Source: JAGPUQ01 sp050179115 (GTDB taxonomy: Bacteria; Pseudomonadota; Gammaproteobacteria; Pseudomonadales; Porticoccaceae). Taken from it: a DNA stretch of 63,790 nucleotides. Each line of letters begins with the position of its first letter. The stretch's first letter is position 1. Shown in pieces: positions 55,806 through 63,790 of the stretch. Made by a program: the position numbers and the translations under genes. Below the pieces are notes generated by a model. It was not told the origin of the DNA. It ran no database searches and saw nothing but the letters and a program-made list of their open reading frames with translations. Location: positions 1-63,790 of the forward strand of contig JBFXFL010000011.1 in the NCBI GenBank assembly GCA_050179115.1, in the 5' to 3' direction.

Positions 55806-58547
55806 ATGCAGGACGCGTTATTTCACTACTGGGGCAAGGCCGACCCGGCCCATGACGGCGAGCAGAAGTGGCATCCGCTGGTTTATCACTGCTTGGATGT
55901 GGCGGCCTGCGGCCAAGTGCTGCTGCGGCGACAGCCTGCCTGGTTGGCCACGCTCGCGAGGCTGTCCGGCCTCGACCCCGATACTTTGTCTTCCTGGCTA
56001 GTCTTTCTCCTTGCTATCCACGACCTTGGAAAATTTGGCAACGGCTTCCAGTCACTGCGCGTGGACTTATTCGGACGACTTCGGGCGGAAGCCATCCAGG
56101 TTGGCTATGACGTGCGCCATGACACCTTGGGTTATGCCGCACTCCGGGAACATTTGCCGAACTGGCTGGGACGCCCGGACTTGGCGGAGCGTGGCGGTAA
56201 TTTGTTACGCCTGTGGATTTCGGCTGTGACCGGGCATCACGGTCGTCCACCTAAAAACGAAGGCTTACCGGGTGCTGTCAGACGGCACTTTCCAACGGAG
56301 CCCGTGCTACGGGATGCCGGTAGGTTTGTAACGGAGGTTCGCCATCTCTTGCTGCCTGACAATGCAATGCAGTTAGCTCGCGCCGATGTCGAGCGCTACA
56401 AGCAGGCATCCTGGCTAGTCGCTGGTCTGGCTGTGGCTACTGACTGGCTGGGCTCGAATACACGCTGGTTCGAGTATCGGGCTCCCGATCTGGCTCTGGC
56501 GGACTATTGGCAGCAGATCGCTCTTCCACAAGCAGAAGCGGCTGTGACCGAAAGCGGCCTGCTTGCCGCGAACCCGGCACGAGATGCCAGTTACGCCAAG
56601 CTGTTCCCCCGAATCGCCGCCACGCCTACGCCACTGCAAGCTTGGGCGGACAGCGTATCTATTGCGCCGAGGCCGCAGATCTTTGTGTTGGAAGAACTTA
56701 CCGGCGGCGGCAAGACCGAGGCCGCGTTGACCTTGGCGGCTCGCCTCATGGCGGCGGGGCGTGGACACGGCGTCTATTTCGCCTTGCCAACCATGGCCAC
56801 GGCGGATGCCATGTTTGGCCGTGTACAAAAGCGCGAAGGCGAAACTGACGAGCCGTGGCAGCGATTCTTTTCCACGAAGGATGCCTCGCTGGTTCTCGCC
56901 CATTCCGCCGCTAAGACCAAGCAGAAGCTCGATACCTTGCAGCGCCGCGATGCGGGTTATGACGCCCGGCGCGAAGAAGCCTCGGCCTCCCAGCACAGCA
57001 CGGCTTGGCTGGCCGACAGCCGCAAGAAGGCACTGCTCGCCGACTTTGGCGTCGGCACGGTGGATCAGGCTCTGTTGGGCGTCATGCCGCTGCGCCACCA
57101 GTCGCTGCGCTTGTTGGGCCTCTCCACCAAAGTGCTGGTGGTGGACGAAGTTCACGCCTGCGACAGCTACATGGGCGAGTTGCTCGCCCGGCTTCTGCAC
57201 TTCCACGCCGCCATGGGCGGCTCGGCCATCCTGCTTTCGGCCACTCTGCCGCTGGATCAGCGGGTGCGGCTGCTCAATGCTTTTGCCGCCGGTGTGGGAT
57301 TCGCCGCTGAAGCACCCGTGAAAACTGACTATCCCCTTGCCACGCACCTCTACGCGACCAAGCCCGATGAAAGTCCGATCCAGGCGCGGAAAGCGGTCTC
57401 GCGTGTCGTCGTGGTCGAACCGCTGGTGGATGAAGCGGCGGTCTTTCAGCGCCTGTACGCTACTGTTCTTCGTGGTGGCTGCGCCGTATGGGTGCGCAAT
57501 ACCGTCGCGGATGCAGTTTCAGCCTGGCACGCGTGGAGCGCGAACCATCCGGATTGCCCCGCCACCCTGTTCCACGCCCGCTTTGCCCTCTGTGACCGGC
57601 TGCGCATCGGGGAGGAAATCAACGACAACTTTGGGCCGAAAAGTACAGCTGAAACCCGGCGTGGCAAGCTGGTCATCGCCACGCAGGTCGTCGAGCAATC
57701 ACTGGACGTGGATTTCGACGACATGGTGAGCGACCTCGCGCCCATCGATCTAATTATCCAGCGAGCGGGCCGCTTGCAGCGGCATAAGCGCGACGCCGAC
57801 GGCAATCCGGCCAACGCAGACGAACGCGGGGGGGCGAAGTTGGGCGTACTGATGCCCGAGCCGATCGAGGATGCGGGCACGGATTGGTTCAAGAACTTAT
57901 TATCGAAGGCGGCCAAGGTCTATCCCGACCACGGCAAGCTCTGGCTGACCGCACAGTGGTTGGTCGAGCACAAGGCATTCGACCTGTCCGTACAGGCGCG
58001 CGATATGATCGAAACGGTTTACGGCGCTTATGGCTACGAGCGAACACCCGTTGCACTACAGGAAGTGACGGCCGCGGCCGAAGGCGCGTGCAGGGCAGAC
58101 CAGGGGATCGCCCGCAGCAACGTGCTCGTATTCAATCAGGGATACGATCCCACGAGCAACGAATGGCCAGATGAAGATTCCTACACCGACATCACCACCC
58201 GCCTGGGCGAAAAAACCGTTCGCCTGCGCCTTGCAAAAATGATCGACGACTCGCTCACCCCTTGGGCCACAACCGGCACCAGCTTGGATTGGCCGCTTTC
58301 CGAACTGACTGTAGCAAGGTATCTGATCGCCAAGGAAAGCCGCCGCCATACCGCACTGCTGGAGCAAGCGCGCAAGAGCATGATCGACGAAGGCCGTTAC
58401 TGCCTGATCGTGCCGCTCACGGATTGCGGGCAAGACTGGCGCGGCTGGGCGATGAATGCACAAGACGAAGAAGTCCGGGTGATCTACTCACCCGTGGCAG
58501 GATTGAGTATTGAAAAAGGAGAAGCCATCGATGAATCTGATCTCTGA
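55806..58547 (+). CDS. cas3: CRISPR-associated helicase/nuclease Cas3, type I-E
   Basis: A 913-residue fusion of HD nuclease and helicase that degrades target DNA once Cascade has bound. The HD domain has HPLVYHCLDVAAC (His23, His28), LLAIHDLGKFGNGFQ (His72-Asp73), RHDTLGYAAL and VTGHHGRPP. The helicase has Walker A LTGGGKTEAALTLA (about 298-311), DEVHACDSYMGELLARL (about 446), LLSATLPLDQR, TQVVEQSLDVDFD and IIQRAGRLQRH (about 650). All catalytic motifs appear intact. It overlaps the start of cse1 by 17 bases, so here it is part of the Cascade operon, unlike the separately placed cas3 of E. coli. Confidence 0.95.
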   Translation: MQDALFHYWGKADPAHDGEQKWHPLVYHCLDVAACGQVLLRRQPAWLATLARLSGLDPDTLSSWLVFLLAIHDLGKFGNGFQSLRVDLFGRLRAEAIQVGYDVRHDTLGYAALREHLPNWLGRPDLAERGGNLLRLWISAVTGHHGRPPKNEGLPGAVRRHFPTEPVLRDAGRFVTEVRHLLLPDNAMQLARADVERYKQASWLVAGLAVATDWLGSNTRWFEYRAPDLALADYWQQIALPQAEAAVTESGLLAANPARDASYAKLFPRIAATPTPLQAWADSVSIAPRPQIFVLEELTGGGKTEAALTLAARLMAAGRGHGVYFALPTMATADAMFGRVQKREGETDEPWQRFFSTKDASLVLAHSAAKTKQKLDTLQRRDAGYDARREEASASQHSTAWLADSRKKALLADFGVGTVDQALLGVMPLRHQSLRLLGLSTKVLVVDEVHACDSYMGELLARLLHFHAAMGGSAILLSATLPLDQRVRLLNAFAAGVGFAAEAPVKTDYPLATHLYATKPDESPIQARKAVSRVVVVEPLVDEAAVFQRLYATVLRGGCAVWVRNTVADAVSAWHAWSANHPDCPATLFHARFALCDRLRIGEEINDNFGPKSTAETRRGKLVIATQVVEQSLDVDFDDMVSDLAPIDLIIQRAGRLQRHKRDADGNPANADERGGAKLGVLMPEPIEDAGTDWFKNLLSKAAKVYPDHGKLWLTAQWLVEHKAFDLSVQARDMIETVYGAYGYERTPVALQEVTAAAEGACRADQGIARSNVLVFNQGYDPTSNEWPDEDSYTDITTRLGEKTVRLRLAKMIDDSLTPWATTGTSLDWPLSELTVARYLIAKESRRHTALLEQARKSMIDEGRYCLIVPLTDCGQDWRGWAMNAQDEEVRVIYSPVAGLSIEKGEAIDESDL

Positions 58548-60090
58548 ACGCTGGATACCGGTGCGGCACGCCGACGGCAGCCACGAACGTATCGCGCCCT
58601 GGCAGTTGACCGACGGCATCGGCGACAAGCGCATCTTGGCCGTCGCCAGCCCCCGACCCGACTTCGACGGCGCGCTGACCCAATTTCTCATTGGCCTGCT
58701 GCAAACTACCTGCACACCGACGGAGGAGCAGTGGTGGGACTGGCGCGAGGCGCCGCCGTCGCCGGAGGTATTGAAAGAGCGCTTTGCGACGGTGGCCCAT
58801 GCCTTCGAGTTGGAGGGCGAAAAGGCATTCATGCAGGACTTCGCGCCTGGGCAGCTCGACAAGAAGTTCGGCATTTCCGCCTTGCTGATTGGCTCGCCGC
58901 CCGAGGATAGCGAAACAGGCTTATTCATCAAGCGGGACAGCGTAAAGCAACTCTGCCCCAACTGCGTGGCGGCGGCGCTGTTTTCAATACAGACCGATTC
59001 GCCTGAAGGAGGTAGTGGCTACCGAACGGGCCTCCGCGGCGGCGGGCCACTGACTACTTTGGTGCTAGGGAGCAATCTGTGGGAAACCTGCTGGCTGAAT
59101 GTGCTGGAGAAAGACCGCTATCTTGCTGGCGCGGCACCTGAAAAGAATGCCGAGTACGCGCGATTTCCCTGGTTCGCGCCTACTCGCACAAGCGAGACAA
59201 AACCTCCCGTGGGCGTGACCACCACCCCGGTGGATATTCACCCAGACCAACAATTCTGGTCTATGCCTCGGCGAATTCGGCTTCTGGTAGAAGAATGCGA
59301 GACCGCCGTTTGCGATATCTGCGGTGATGAAACCAAGCGGGTTTACCGAGCCTTCAAGACCAAGAACTACGGAGTGAACTATGACGGATTCGAGCATCCA
59401 TTAAGCCCGCACTATACGAAGGATGATGCTCGCCTGCCTGTGCATCCTCAACGTGGCGGAATTGGTTACCGGCATTGGCTAGGTCTGGTGGAGAGCAGTA
59501 CCGACAACTCGCAAAGACCCGCTTGCGTAGTCGATCAATTCCGCACACTGATACGCAGCGATGGCGATTTGTGGGCCTTCGGTTACGACATGAAAAGCAA
59601 TAAGGCTCGATGCTGGTATGACGCCAGAATGCCCATCATTACCCTGCCAGAAGGGCAGGAAGTCTCATTCAAAGATTTGGTGGGCCGTTTGGTCAATGCC
59701 GCAGACCAAGTGGCCCGGGACTACTTGAAAAAAAATCTGAAGGCCGCCCTGTTCGGCGAAGGCAAAGTGCGTGGTGACCTGAGCTTTGCGCAGCGCGATT
59801 TCTGGGACGCGACTGAGTCGCCGTTCTACGACCACCTGCGCCAACTGCGCGTCGCACTGCAAGCCGACCCGCTGGCGCATTCCGTATTGGAAAGCTGGCT
59901 GAAAGCCCTGCGCGCAGCCGCTTTCAGCGTGTTCGACAGCCATTCCCAGACCGGCGATTTCGATGCTGTGGACCCGCGACGCATTGCTTTGGCCCGCAAC
60001 GGTCTTCGCAAGGCGCTGGCGGGTGCGCAGTTAAAAGAAAAAATTCTTGGTCTGCCAAGGCCACCCAAGCCAGTGCGCAAGCAGCCCTGA
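58531..60090 (+). CDS. casA: Cascade large subunit Cas8e (Cse1/CasA)
   Basis: A 519-residue type I-E large subunit that recognises the PAM and recruits Cas3. It begins MNLISERWIPVRHADGSHE, the family start; a CxxC pair (LCPNCVAAALF) and the glycine-rich loop SGYRTGLRGGGPLTTLV (about 170-186) correspond to parts linked to PAM contact in E. coli CasA. A second zinc-like site is VCDICGDE. The C-terminal part is alpha-helical. The ATG at 58531 has AAAGGAG about ten bases upstream and lies within the end of cas3. Confidence 0.94.
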   Translation: MNLISERWIPVRHADGSHERIAPWQLTDGIGDKRILAVASPRPDFDGALTQFLIGLLQTTCTPTEEQWWDWREAPPSPEVLKERFATVAHAFELEGEKAFMQDFAPGQLDKKFGISALLIGSPPEDSETGLFIKRDSVKQLCPNCVAAALFSIQTDSPEGGSGYRTGLRGGGPLTTLVLGSNLWETCWLNVLEKDRYLAGAAPEKNAEYARFPWFAPTRTSETKPPVGVTTTPVDIHPDQQFWSMPRRIRLLVEECETAVCDICGDETKRVYRAFKTKNYGVNYDGFEHPLSPHYTKDDARLPVHPQRGGIGYRHWLGLVESSTDNSQRPACVVDQFRTLIRSDGDLWAFGYDMKSNKARCWYDARMPIITLPEGQEVSFKDLVGRLVNAADQVARDYLKKNLKAALFGEGKVRGDLSFAQRDFWDATESPFYDHLRQLRVALQADPLAHSVLESWLKALRAAAFSVFDSHSQTGDFDAVDPRRIALARNGLRKALAGAQLKEKILGLPRPPKPVRKQP

Positions 60091-60109
60091 ACTGCGATAG
60101 GAGGTCACC

Positions 60110-60661
60110 GTGAGTGAGTCAGATAAATACCCGTTTCCGCAAGGCAAGCCAGAGCATCCATCGTTTGCTTTGCTTGTTGCCTGGTGGCAACAACTGGAAC
60201 ACGACAAAGGCGAGCGCGCGGCTCTGCGCCGTGCCGCCAGTCTCACCGAGGTCATGTTGAGCCCGGCCTATATGCGTTTGCTGAGGTCGCTGCGTGGAAG
60301 CGGCTACGCAATCAGCAATCACAACCTGCAACTCGCCAAGATCGCTGCCATCTCTGGCTTGGCGGCAAGGATCAAGGAACAGACAAACGATGGCCTAGCC
60401 AAGCATATGGGGACGCCCAAACCCGGCGGCACCACGCCTGCGTTCTCGGAACTACGTCTGCGCCGCATCCTCGCCTGCGACGACATCGAGGAGCTGTACA
60501 CCCTGCTACGCCGGGCGCTGGCGCTACTGGGCGATCAGGCCAATCTGGCGGACCTTGCCGCCACGATCTGGAACTGGTCGCCGCTGGACGACAAGCGGCC
60601 ACACGACCCACGCCGACAACTCGCCTACGACTATTACGACGCCGCACCCATCAAGTCCTGA
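60110..60661 (+). CDS. casB: Cascade small subunit Cse2 (CasB)
   Basis: A 183-residue helical protein of the Cse2 type. Two copies line the belly of Cascade and stabilise the crRNA/DNA hybrid. Family features are WWQQLEHDKGERAALRRA near the N-terminus, TEVMLSPAYMRLL and FSELRLRRILACDDIEELYTLLRRAL in the middle, and LAYDYYDA at the C-terminus. The GTG start at 60110 has AGGAGGT upstream. It follows casA after 19 bases. Confidence 0.93.
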   Translation: MSESDKYPFPQGKPEHPSFALLVAWWQQLEHDKGERAALRRAASLTEVMLSPAYMRLLRSLRGSGYAISNHNLQLAKIAAISGLAARIKEQTNDGLAKHMGTPKPGGTTPAFSELRLRRILACDDIEELYTLLRRALALLGDQANLADLAATIWNWSPLDDKRPHDPRRQLAYDYYDAAPIKS

Positions 60662-60684
60662 ACTGACTTTCAACGGAGGAAACC

Positions 60685-61764
60685 ATGACAACTTTTCTGC
60701 AACTGCACCTGCTTACCAGCTACCCGCCCGCCTGCCTCAACCGCGATGATCTCAACCGCCCCAAGAGCGCCATCATGGGTGGGGTTCCCCGGCTGCGCAT
60801 CTCCAGCCAGAGCTTGAAACGGGCCTGGCGTACATCTGAACAGTTTGAGAACGCTCTCGCCGGACACATTGGCGCCCGCACCAAGCTAATGGGTGTTGAG
60901 GTATATAAGCGGTTAGTGGCTGCGGGTGTCAAAGAAAAGGACGCAAAAGAATGGTCACAGGCTATTGTGAGTCGTTTCGGTAAGCTCAAGAGCAAGAAGG
61001 AAGAAAAACCCCTCAACGACCTTGAAATCGAGCAATTGGCGCACTTCAGTCCGGAAGAGAAGGGTGCCATCAACGCCTTAGCCGACTTGCTGGCCAAAGA
61101 GCACCGTGCCCCAAGCGAAGCCGATCTGGCCTTGTTGCGAAAACACCATACTGCCGCAGACATCGCGCTATTCGGACGTATGTTGGCTGATAGTCCTGGA
61201 TTCAATACCGAAGCTGCCTGCCAGGTTGCCCACGCCATCACCGTCCACCGTGCCGCCGTGGAGGACGATTTCTTCACCGCCGTGGACGACCTCAATACCC
61301 GTGAGGTGGATGCCGGTTCCGCTCACATGGGCGACCAGGGTTTCGGCGCCGGACTGTTTTATCTCTATGTCTGTATCGATTGCGACCGGCTGCGCGAGAA
61401 CCTGGGTGGCGATGCCGATCTGGCGGGTCGGGCGGTCAAGGCTCTGATCGAGGCCGCTGCCACCGTGGCCCCCACCGGCAAGCAGAACAGCTTCGCCAGC
61501 CGCGCCTGGGCCTACTATGCCTTGGTCGAGAAAGGGAACCGCCAGCCTCGCGCGCTGTCGCTGGCCTTCATGAAGCCGGTGCGCGAAGGCGACATGTTGC
61601 ATGAAGCGGTGACGGCGCTGACCGCCATGCGCGGCAACCTGGACAAGGTGTATTACCGGGGTGAATCACTGCCGAGCAAAGCGCTGTTGGCTCTGCCCGA
61701 CCGGGCGGAAGGTTCGTTTGATGAAATCCTCGACTTTGCTGCCAATTGTGGAGGCGGAGCATGA
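60685..61764 (+). CDS. cas7e: Cascade backbone subunit Cas7e (Cse4/CasC)
   Basis: A 359-residue RAMP-fold protein; six copies usually coat the crRNA. It starts LQLHLLTSYPPACLNRDDLNRPK and MGGVPRLRISSQSLKRAWRT, the hallmark of the I-E Cas7, and later has DDFFTAVDDLNTREVDAGSAHMG and PTGKQNSFASRAWAYYALVE. AACGGAGGA precedes the ATG. The stop overlaps the cas5e start by four bases. Confidence 0.95.
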   Translation: MTTFLQLHLLTSYPPACLNRDDLNRPKSAIMGGVPRLRISSQSLKRAWRTSEQFENALAGHIGARTKLMGVEVYKRLVAAGVKEKDAKEWSQAIVSRFGKLKSKKEEKPLNDLEIEQLAHFSPEEKGAINALADLLAKEHRAPSEADLALLRKHHTAADIALFGRMLADSPGFNTEAACQVAHAITVHRAAVEDDFFTAVDDLNTREVDAGSAHMGDQGFGAGLFYLYVCIDCDRLRENLGGDADLAGRAVKALIEAAATVAPTGKQNSFASRAWAYYALVEKGNRQPRALSLAFMKPVREGDMLHEAVTALTAMRGNLDKVYYRGESLPSKALLALPDRAEGSFDEILDFAANCGGGA

Positions 61765-62573
61765 GGGACTATCTCGTCTTCCAGCTCTATGGTCCGCTGG
61801 CTGCCTGGGGCGACATCGCTGTCGGCGAAACCCGGCCATCGAGTTTCGCCCCGGCCAAGTCCGCAGTGCTGGGTCTGGTCGCCGCTGCGCTCGGGCTGCG
61901 CCGACCGGACACCACCCAAGACGAGCTCTTGGGCCAGCATTGGGAGGCGCGGCATGTGGCGCTGGCCGAGGGGTATGGCATGGCGGTGAAGCTCACCCAG
62001 CCGGGCTTGCCCATGACGGACTACCACACAGCACAAGTCCCATCTTCCGGTAGTGGCAGAAACAAAAAGGTATTCGCCACGCGGCGCGACGAACTGACCA
62101 AGCTGCCACGCCATGACCTCAACACTATCCTCTCCCGCCGCGACTACCGGCAGGATGCCTATGCCGCCGTGGCCCTGTGGGCGCGTGATGGAGCACCTTA
62201 TTCGCTGGATGAGTTGCGCGTTAAATTGCTCGCGCCCGAGTTCGTGCTCTACCTGGGACGCAAATCCTGCCCGCCCGCGTTGCCGTTGATGCCGATCACC
62301 ACATCGGCTGAAAGCGTCGAGGCGGCACTGGCTGATTTCAGCTTTGCGACTGCCGCAAAGCAGATTTGGAGTGATGACCCGCAAACCGCCGAACGAGTCA
62401 TCGGGAAGATGGCAGAGGCCAACCCCATGCTGCTGTGGGACACGGATGCCGAGACCCGGCTGCCGCCCGAACAAATGGTCACTCGCCGCGACGCCCCAAC
62501 CTCCCGCCACCGCTGGCAATTCGCCGTGCGCGAGGAGCGGCGCGCCCATCTACCAACGGGAGGTCAGACATGA
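61761..62573 (+). CDS. cas5e: Cascade subunit Cas5e (CasD)
   Basis: A 270-residue RAMP protein that holds the 5' handle of the crRNA. It begins MRDYLVFQLYGPLAAWGDIAVGETRPS, continues FAPAKSAVLGLVAAALGLRR, and has TRRDELTKLPRHDLNTILSRRDYRQDA-type central and LLAPEFVLYLGRKSCPPALPL late blocks, all typical of CasD. The ATG overlaps the cas7e stop and the stop overlaps the cas6e start, so the last three genes are translationally chained. Confidence 0.94.
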   Translation: MRDYLVFQLYGPLAAWGDIAVGETRPSSFAPAKSAVLGLVAAALGLRRPDTTQDELLGQHWEARHVALAEGYGMAVKLTQPGLPMTDYHTAQVPSSGSGRNKKVFATRRDELTKLPRHDLNTILSRRDYRQDAYAAVALWARDGAPYSLDELRVKLLAPEFVLYLGRKSCPPALPLMPITTSAESVEAALADFSFATAAKQIWSDDPQTAERVIGKMAEANPMLLWDTDAETRLPPEQMVTRRDAPTSRHRWQFAVREERRAHLPTGGQT

Positions 62574-63295
62574 ATGATGAACCCTATGTTCTGACCCGTA
62601 TTTCACCTGTCCGCGAAGCGTTTGAGTATAAGGACTGGTCAGCCCTCGGCGGCCTTGATCCCTACGGAGAGCATCAATTGCTGTGGAAGTTCTTCGACTT
62701 GCCACGCAACCAAAAACCCACACAAGCCGAATTTCTATTCCGGGCGGAAAGGTCCGACGGTTTGCCACTGTTCTATGTGCTATCCCGCGTGATTCCGCGT
62801 GACACTACCGGCAAGTGGTGCATTGAACCCAGAGAGTACCGACCCGACCTGCGTCCCGGCGACCGGCTGACCTTCAAGCTTCGCACCAATCCCACTGTGG
62901 CCCGTGCTAGGGAGTCGGGAAAGCGCGGACAGCGACACGATGTGGTGATGGACGCCAAGCGGCGCATGAACTGGAAAGAGATTCCAGTAGAGGATCGGCT
63001 CACCCTGGCCAATGTCGCCTATGAAGCTGGCTCTTGTTGGCTGCGTGGGCGGGAAGAACGTCTGGGATGTCGATTCGACGCCGACCACCTGCGCGTGGAT
63101 GGTCATGCTGTCCATTGTTTGAAAGGTCGTCGTGATGACAAGGGGAATTGCCATGGCATCGCTCTTTCCACTCTGGATTTCGAGGGTCAATTGCAAGTGA
63201 CGGATTCTGAACTCTTTTTGAAAAATGGATTGCTCGCCGGCATCGGCCCCGCCAAGGCCTTCGGCTGCGGGCTGCTGCTGGTGCGGCGATGCTGA
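62570..63295 (+). CDS. cas6e: crRNA endoribonuclease Cas6e (CasE)
   Basis: A 241-residue pre-crRNA processing enzyme that stays bound to the 3' hairpin in Cascade. The His in GEHQLLWKFFDL (about residue 35) lines up with the catalytic His of the family, and the C-terminal glycine-rich loop is GLLAGIGPAKAFGCGLLLV. GGGAGG precedes the ATG at 62570. In typical I-E loci cas1 and cas2 follow next, but here the next genes are an AbrB/PIN toxin-antitoxin pair. Confidence 0.94.
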   Translation: MNDEPYVLTRISPVREAFEYKDWSALGGLDPYGEHQLLWKFFDLPRNQKPTQAEFLFRAERSDGLPLFYVLSRVIPRDTTGKWCIEPREYRPDLRPGDRLTFKLRTNPTVARARESGKRGQRHDVVMDAKRRMNWKEIPVEDRLTLANVAYEAGSCWLRGREERLGCRFDADHLRVDGHAVHCLKGRRDDKGNCHGIALSTLDFEGQLQVTDSELFLKNGLLAGIGPAKAFGCGLLLVRRC

Positions 63296-63321
63296 CCGCA
63301 TGTGCCCATTTGCGTCCGTCG

Positions 63322-63350
63322 TTGTCGCTGTAGCCATGCCCAGCTATGAT
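63322..63350 (+). promoter_or_regulatory. Promoter of the AbrB/PIN module
   Basis: TTGTCG (63322-63327) and TATGAT (63345-63350) are separated by exactly 17 bases and lie 30 bases before the antitoxin ATG, within the 85-bp space after cas6e. The module can therefore be expressed independently of the cas operon. Confidence 0.6.
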
Positions 63351-63380
63351 CTACCGATCTGGCATCGATAGGAGTTCCGT

Positions 63381-63587
63381 ATGACAATGGTGACCGTGTC
63401 CGAAAAATATCAGGTGGTGATTCCCAAGGCGGTGCGGGAGTCGCTGCAAATCAAGCCGGGGCAGAAGCTCGACGTGATCGTCTACGAGGGGCGTGCGGAG
63501 TTCGTTCCGGTGCAGGATATGCGCGCGGCACGCGGCTTCCTGCGCGGCATCGACACTGACGTGCCGCGGGAAGCCGACCGGGTATGA
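63381..63587 (+). CDS. AbrB/MazE-fold antitoxin (SpoVT-AbrB domain)
   Basis: A 68-residue swapped-hairpin DNA-binding protein: VTVSEKYQVVIPKAVRESLQ followed by IKPGQKLDVIVYEGRAEFVPV is the AbrB fold, with a short C-terminal tail. It is the antitoxin partner of the PIN protein that follows with a four-base overlap (ATGA). The ribosome-binding site AGGAG is at about 63371. Confidence 0.92.
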   Translation: MTMVTVSEKYQVVIPKAVRESLQIKPGQKLDVIVYEGRAEFVPVQDMRAARGFLRGIDTDVPREADRV

Positions 63588-63790
63588 ACCTGGTCGATTC
63601 GTCCGGCTGGCTGGAGTATTTCGCCGATGGACCCAATGCCACCTTCTTTGCCTCGGCGATCCCCGCTACGGAACAGTTGGTCGTCCCGACGCTATCCCTG
63701 CTGGAGGTCTTCAAGCGCGTGTTGCAGCAACGGGGGGAGGGCGATGCCCTTCAGGCAGTGGCGCTGATGCGACAAGCGCAGGTGGTCGAG
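63584..63790 (+). CDS. PIN-domain toxin, truncated by the window end
   Basis: Only the first 69 residues are inside the window. MNLVDSSGWLEYFADGPNA contains the first acidic residue (Asp5) and PTLSLLEVFKRVL the conserved Glu of the PIN active site. It is a VapC-like RNase toxin paired with the AbrB-type antitoxin. Completeness cannot be judged. Confidence 0.88.
   Translation, partial: MNLVDSSGWLEYFADGPNATFFASAIPATEQLVVPTLSLLEVFKRVLQQRGEGDALQAVALMRQAQVVE

Noticed and set aside
55755..63790. A CRISPR repeat array near the cas operon
   Set aside because: I looked for repeated 28-29-bp units with a GC-rich hairpin in the gaps before cas3 and after cas6e and found none; the gaps are too short.

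Overview
The window reads as a chromosomal scaffold from a GC-rich gammaproteobacterium, probably an environmental or metagenome-assembled one. The best evidence is the gene order leuC-leuD-methyltransferase-asd-fimV-truA-trpF-accD-folC-dedD/SPOR-cvpA-purF-metZ (23.4-37.8 kb). This closely follows the order known from Pseudomonas, except that leuB is missing between leuD and asd. A 100-N gap at 9275-9374 is flanked by an identical 127-bp sequence, so it looks like an assembly join rather than biology.

Layout. 1-0.9 kb: the C-terminal half of a pyruvate dehydrogenase E2 (aceF) and a small DUF2970 membrane protein. 0.95-3.7 kb: a scrap heap of mobile and defence DNA. It holds a gutted UvrD-type helicase pseudogene, an RHH/PIN toxin-antitoxin pair, a second short remnant of the same helicase 5' end, an IS3-family (IS407-like) element with a -1 frameshift site, and a C-terminal scrap of a REP-associated tyrosine transposase. 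3.7-10 kb: acyl-CoA metabolism (two crotonases, an AMP-forming acyl-CoA ligase, a Nudix hydrolase of the CoA-diphosphatase type), an FkbM methyltransferase, tRNA-Arg(UCG) and an Smr protein. 10-23 kb: htpG behind a heat-shock-type promoter, an EEP phosphatase-fold protein, cstA with its small partner, divergent metR/metE with MetR-like palindromes, an orphan carboxyltransferase and mnmC.

23-47.9 kb: the conserved biosynthetic block, then a MoxR/DUF58/transglutaminase cluster, an RND efflux adaptor and pump without an outer-membrane factor, and TerC and MarC membrane proteins. 48-53.8 kb: a Baeyer-Villiger-type flavin monooxygenase divergent from a likely catabolic operon (acyl-CoA dehydrogenase, MaoC-type hydratase, CitE-type lyase, crotonase). 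These fit a route that dehydrogenates, hydrates and cleaves a branched or dicarboxylic acyl-CoA; the substrate is not determined by sequence.

53.9 kb-end: a WYL regulator, a Phd/PIN toxin-antitoxin pair, a complete type I-E interference operon (cas3-cse1-cse2-cas7e-cas5e-cas6e, tightly packed with overlaps), then an AbrB/PIN toxin-antitoxin pair whose toxin runs off the end. cas1, cas2 and a repeat array are not in the window. The effector operon is thus bracketed by two addiction modules, each with its own recognisable promoter, and this is the most interesting arrangement here.
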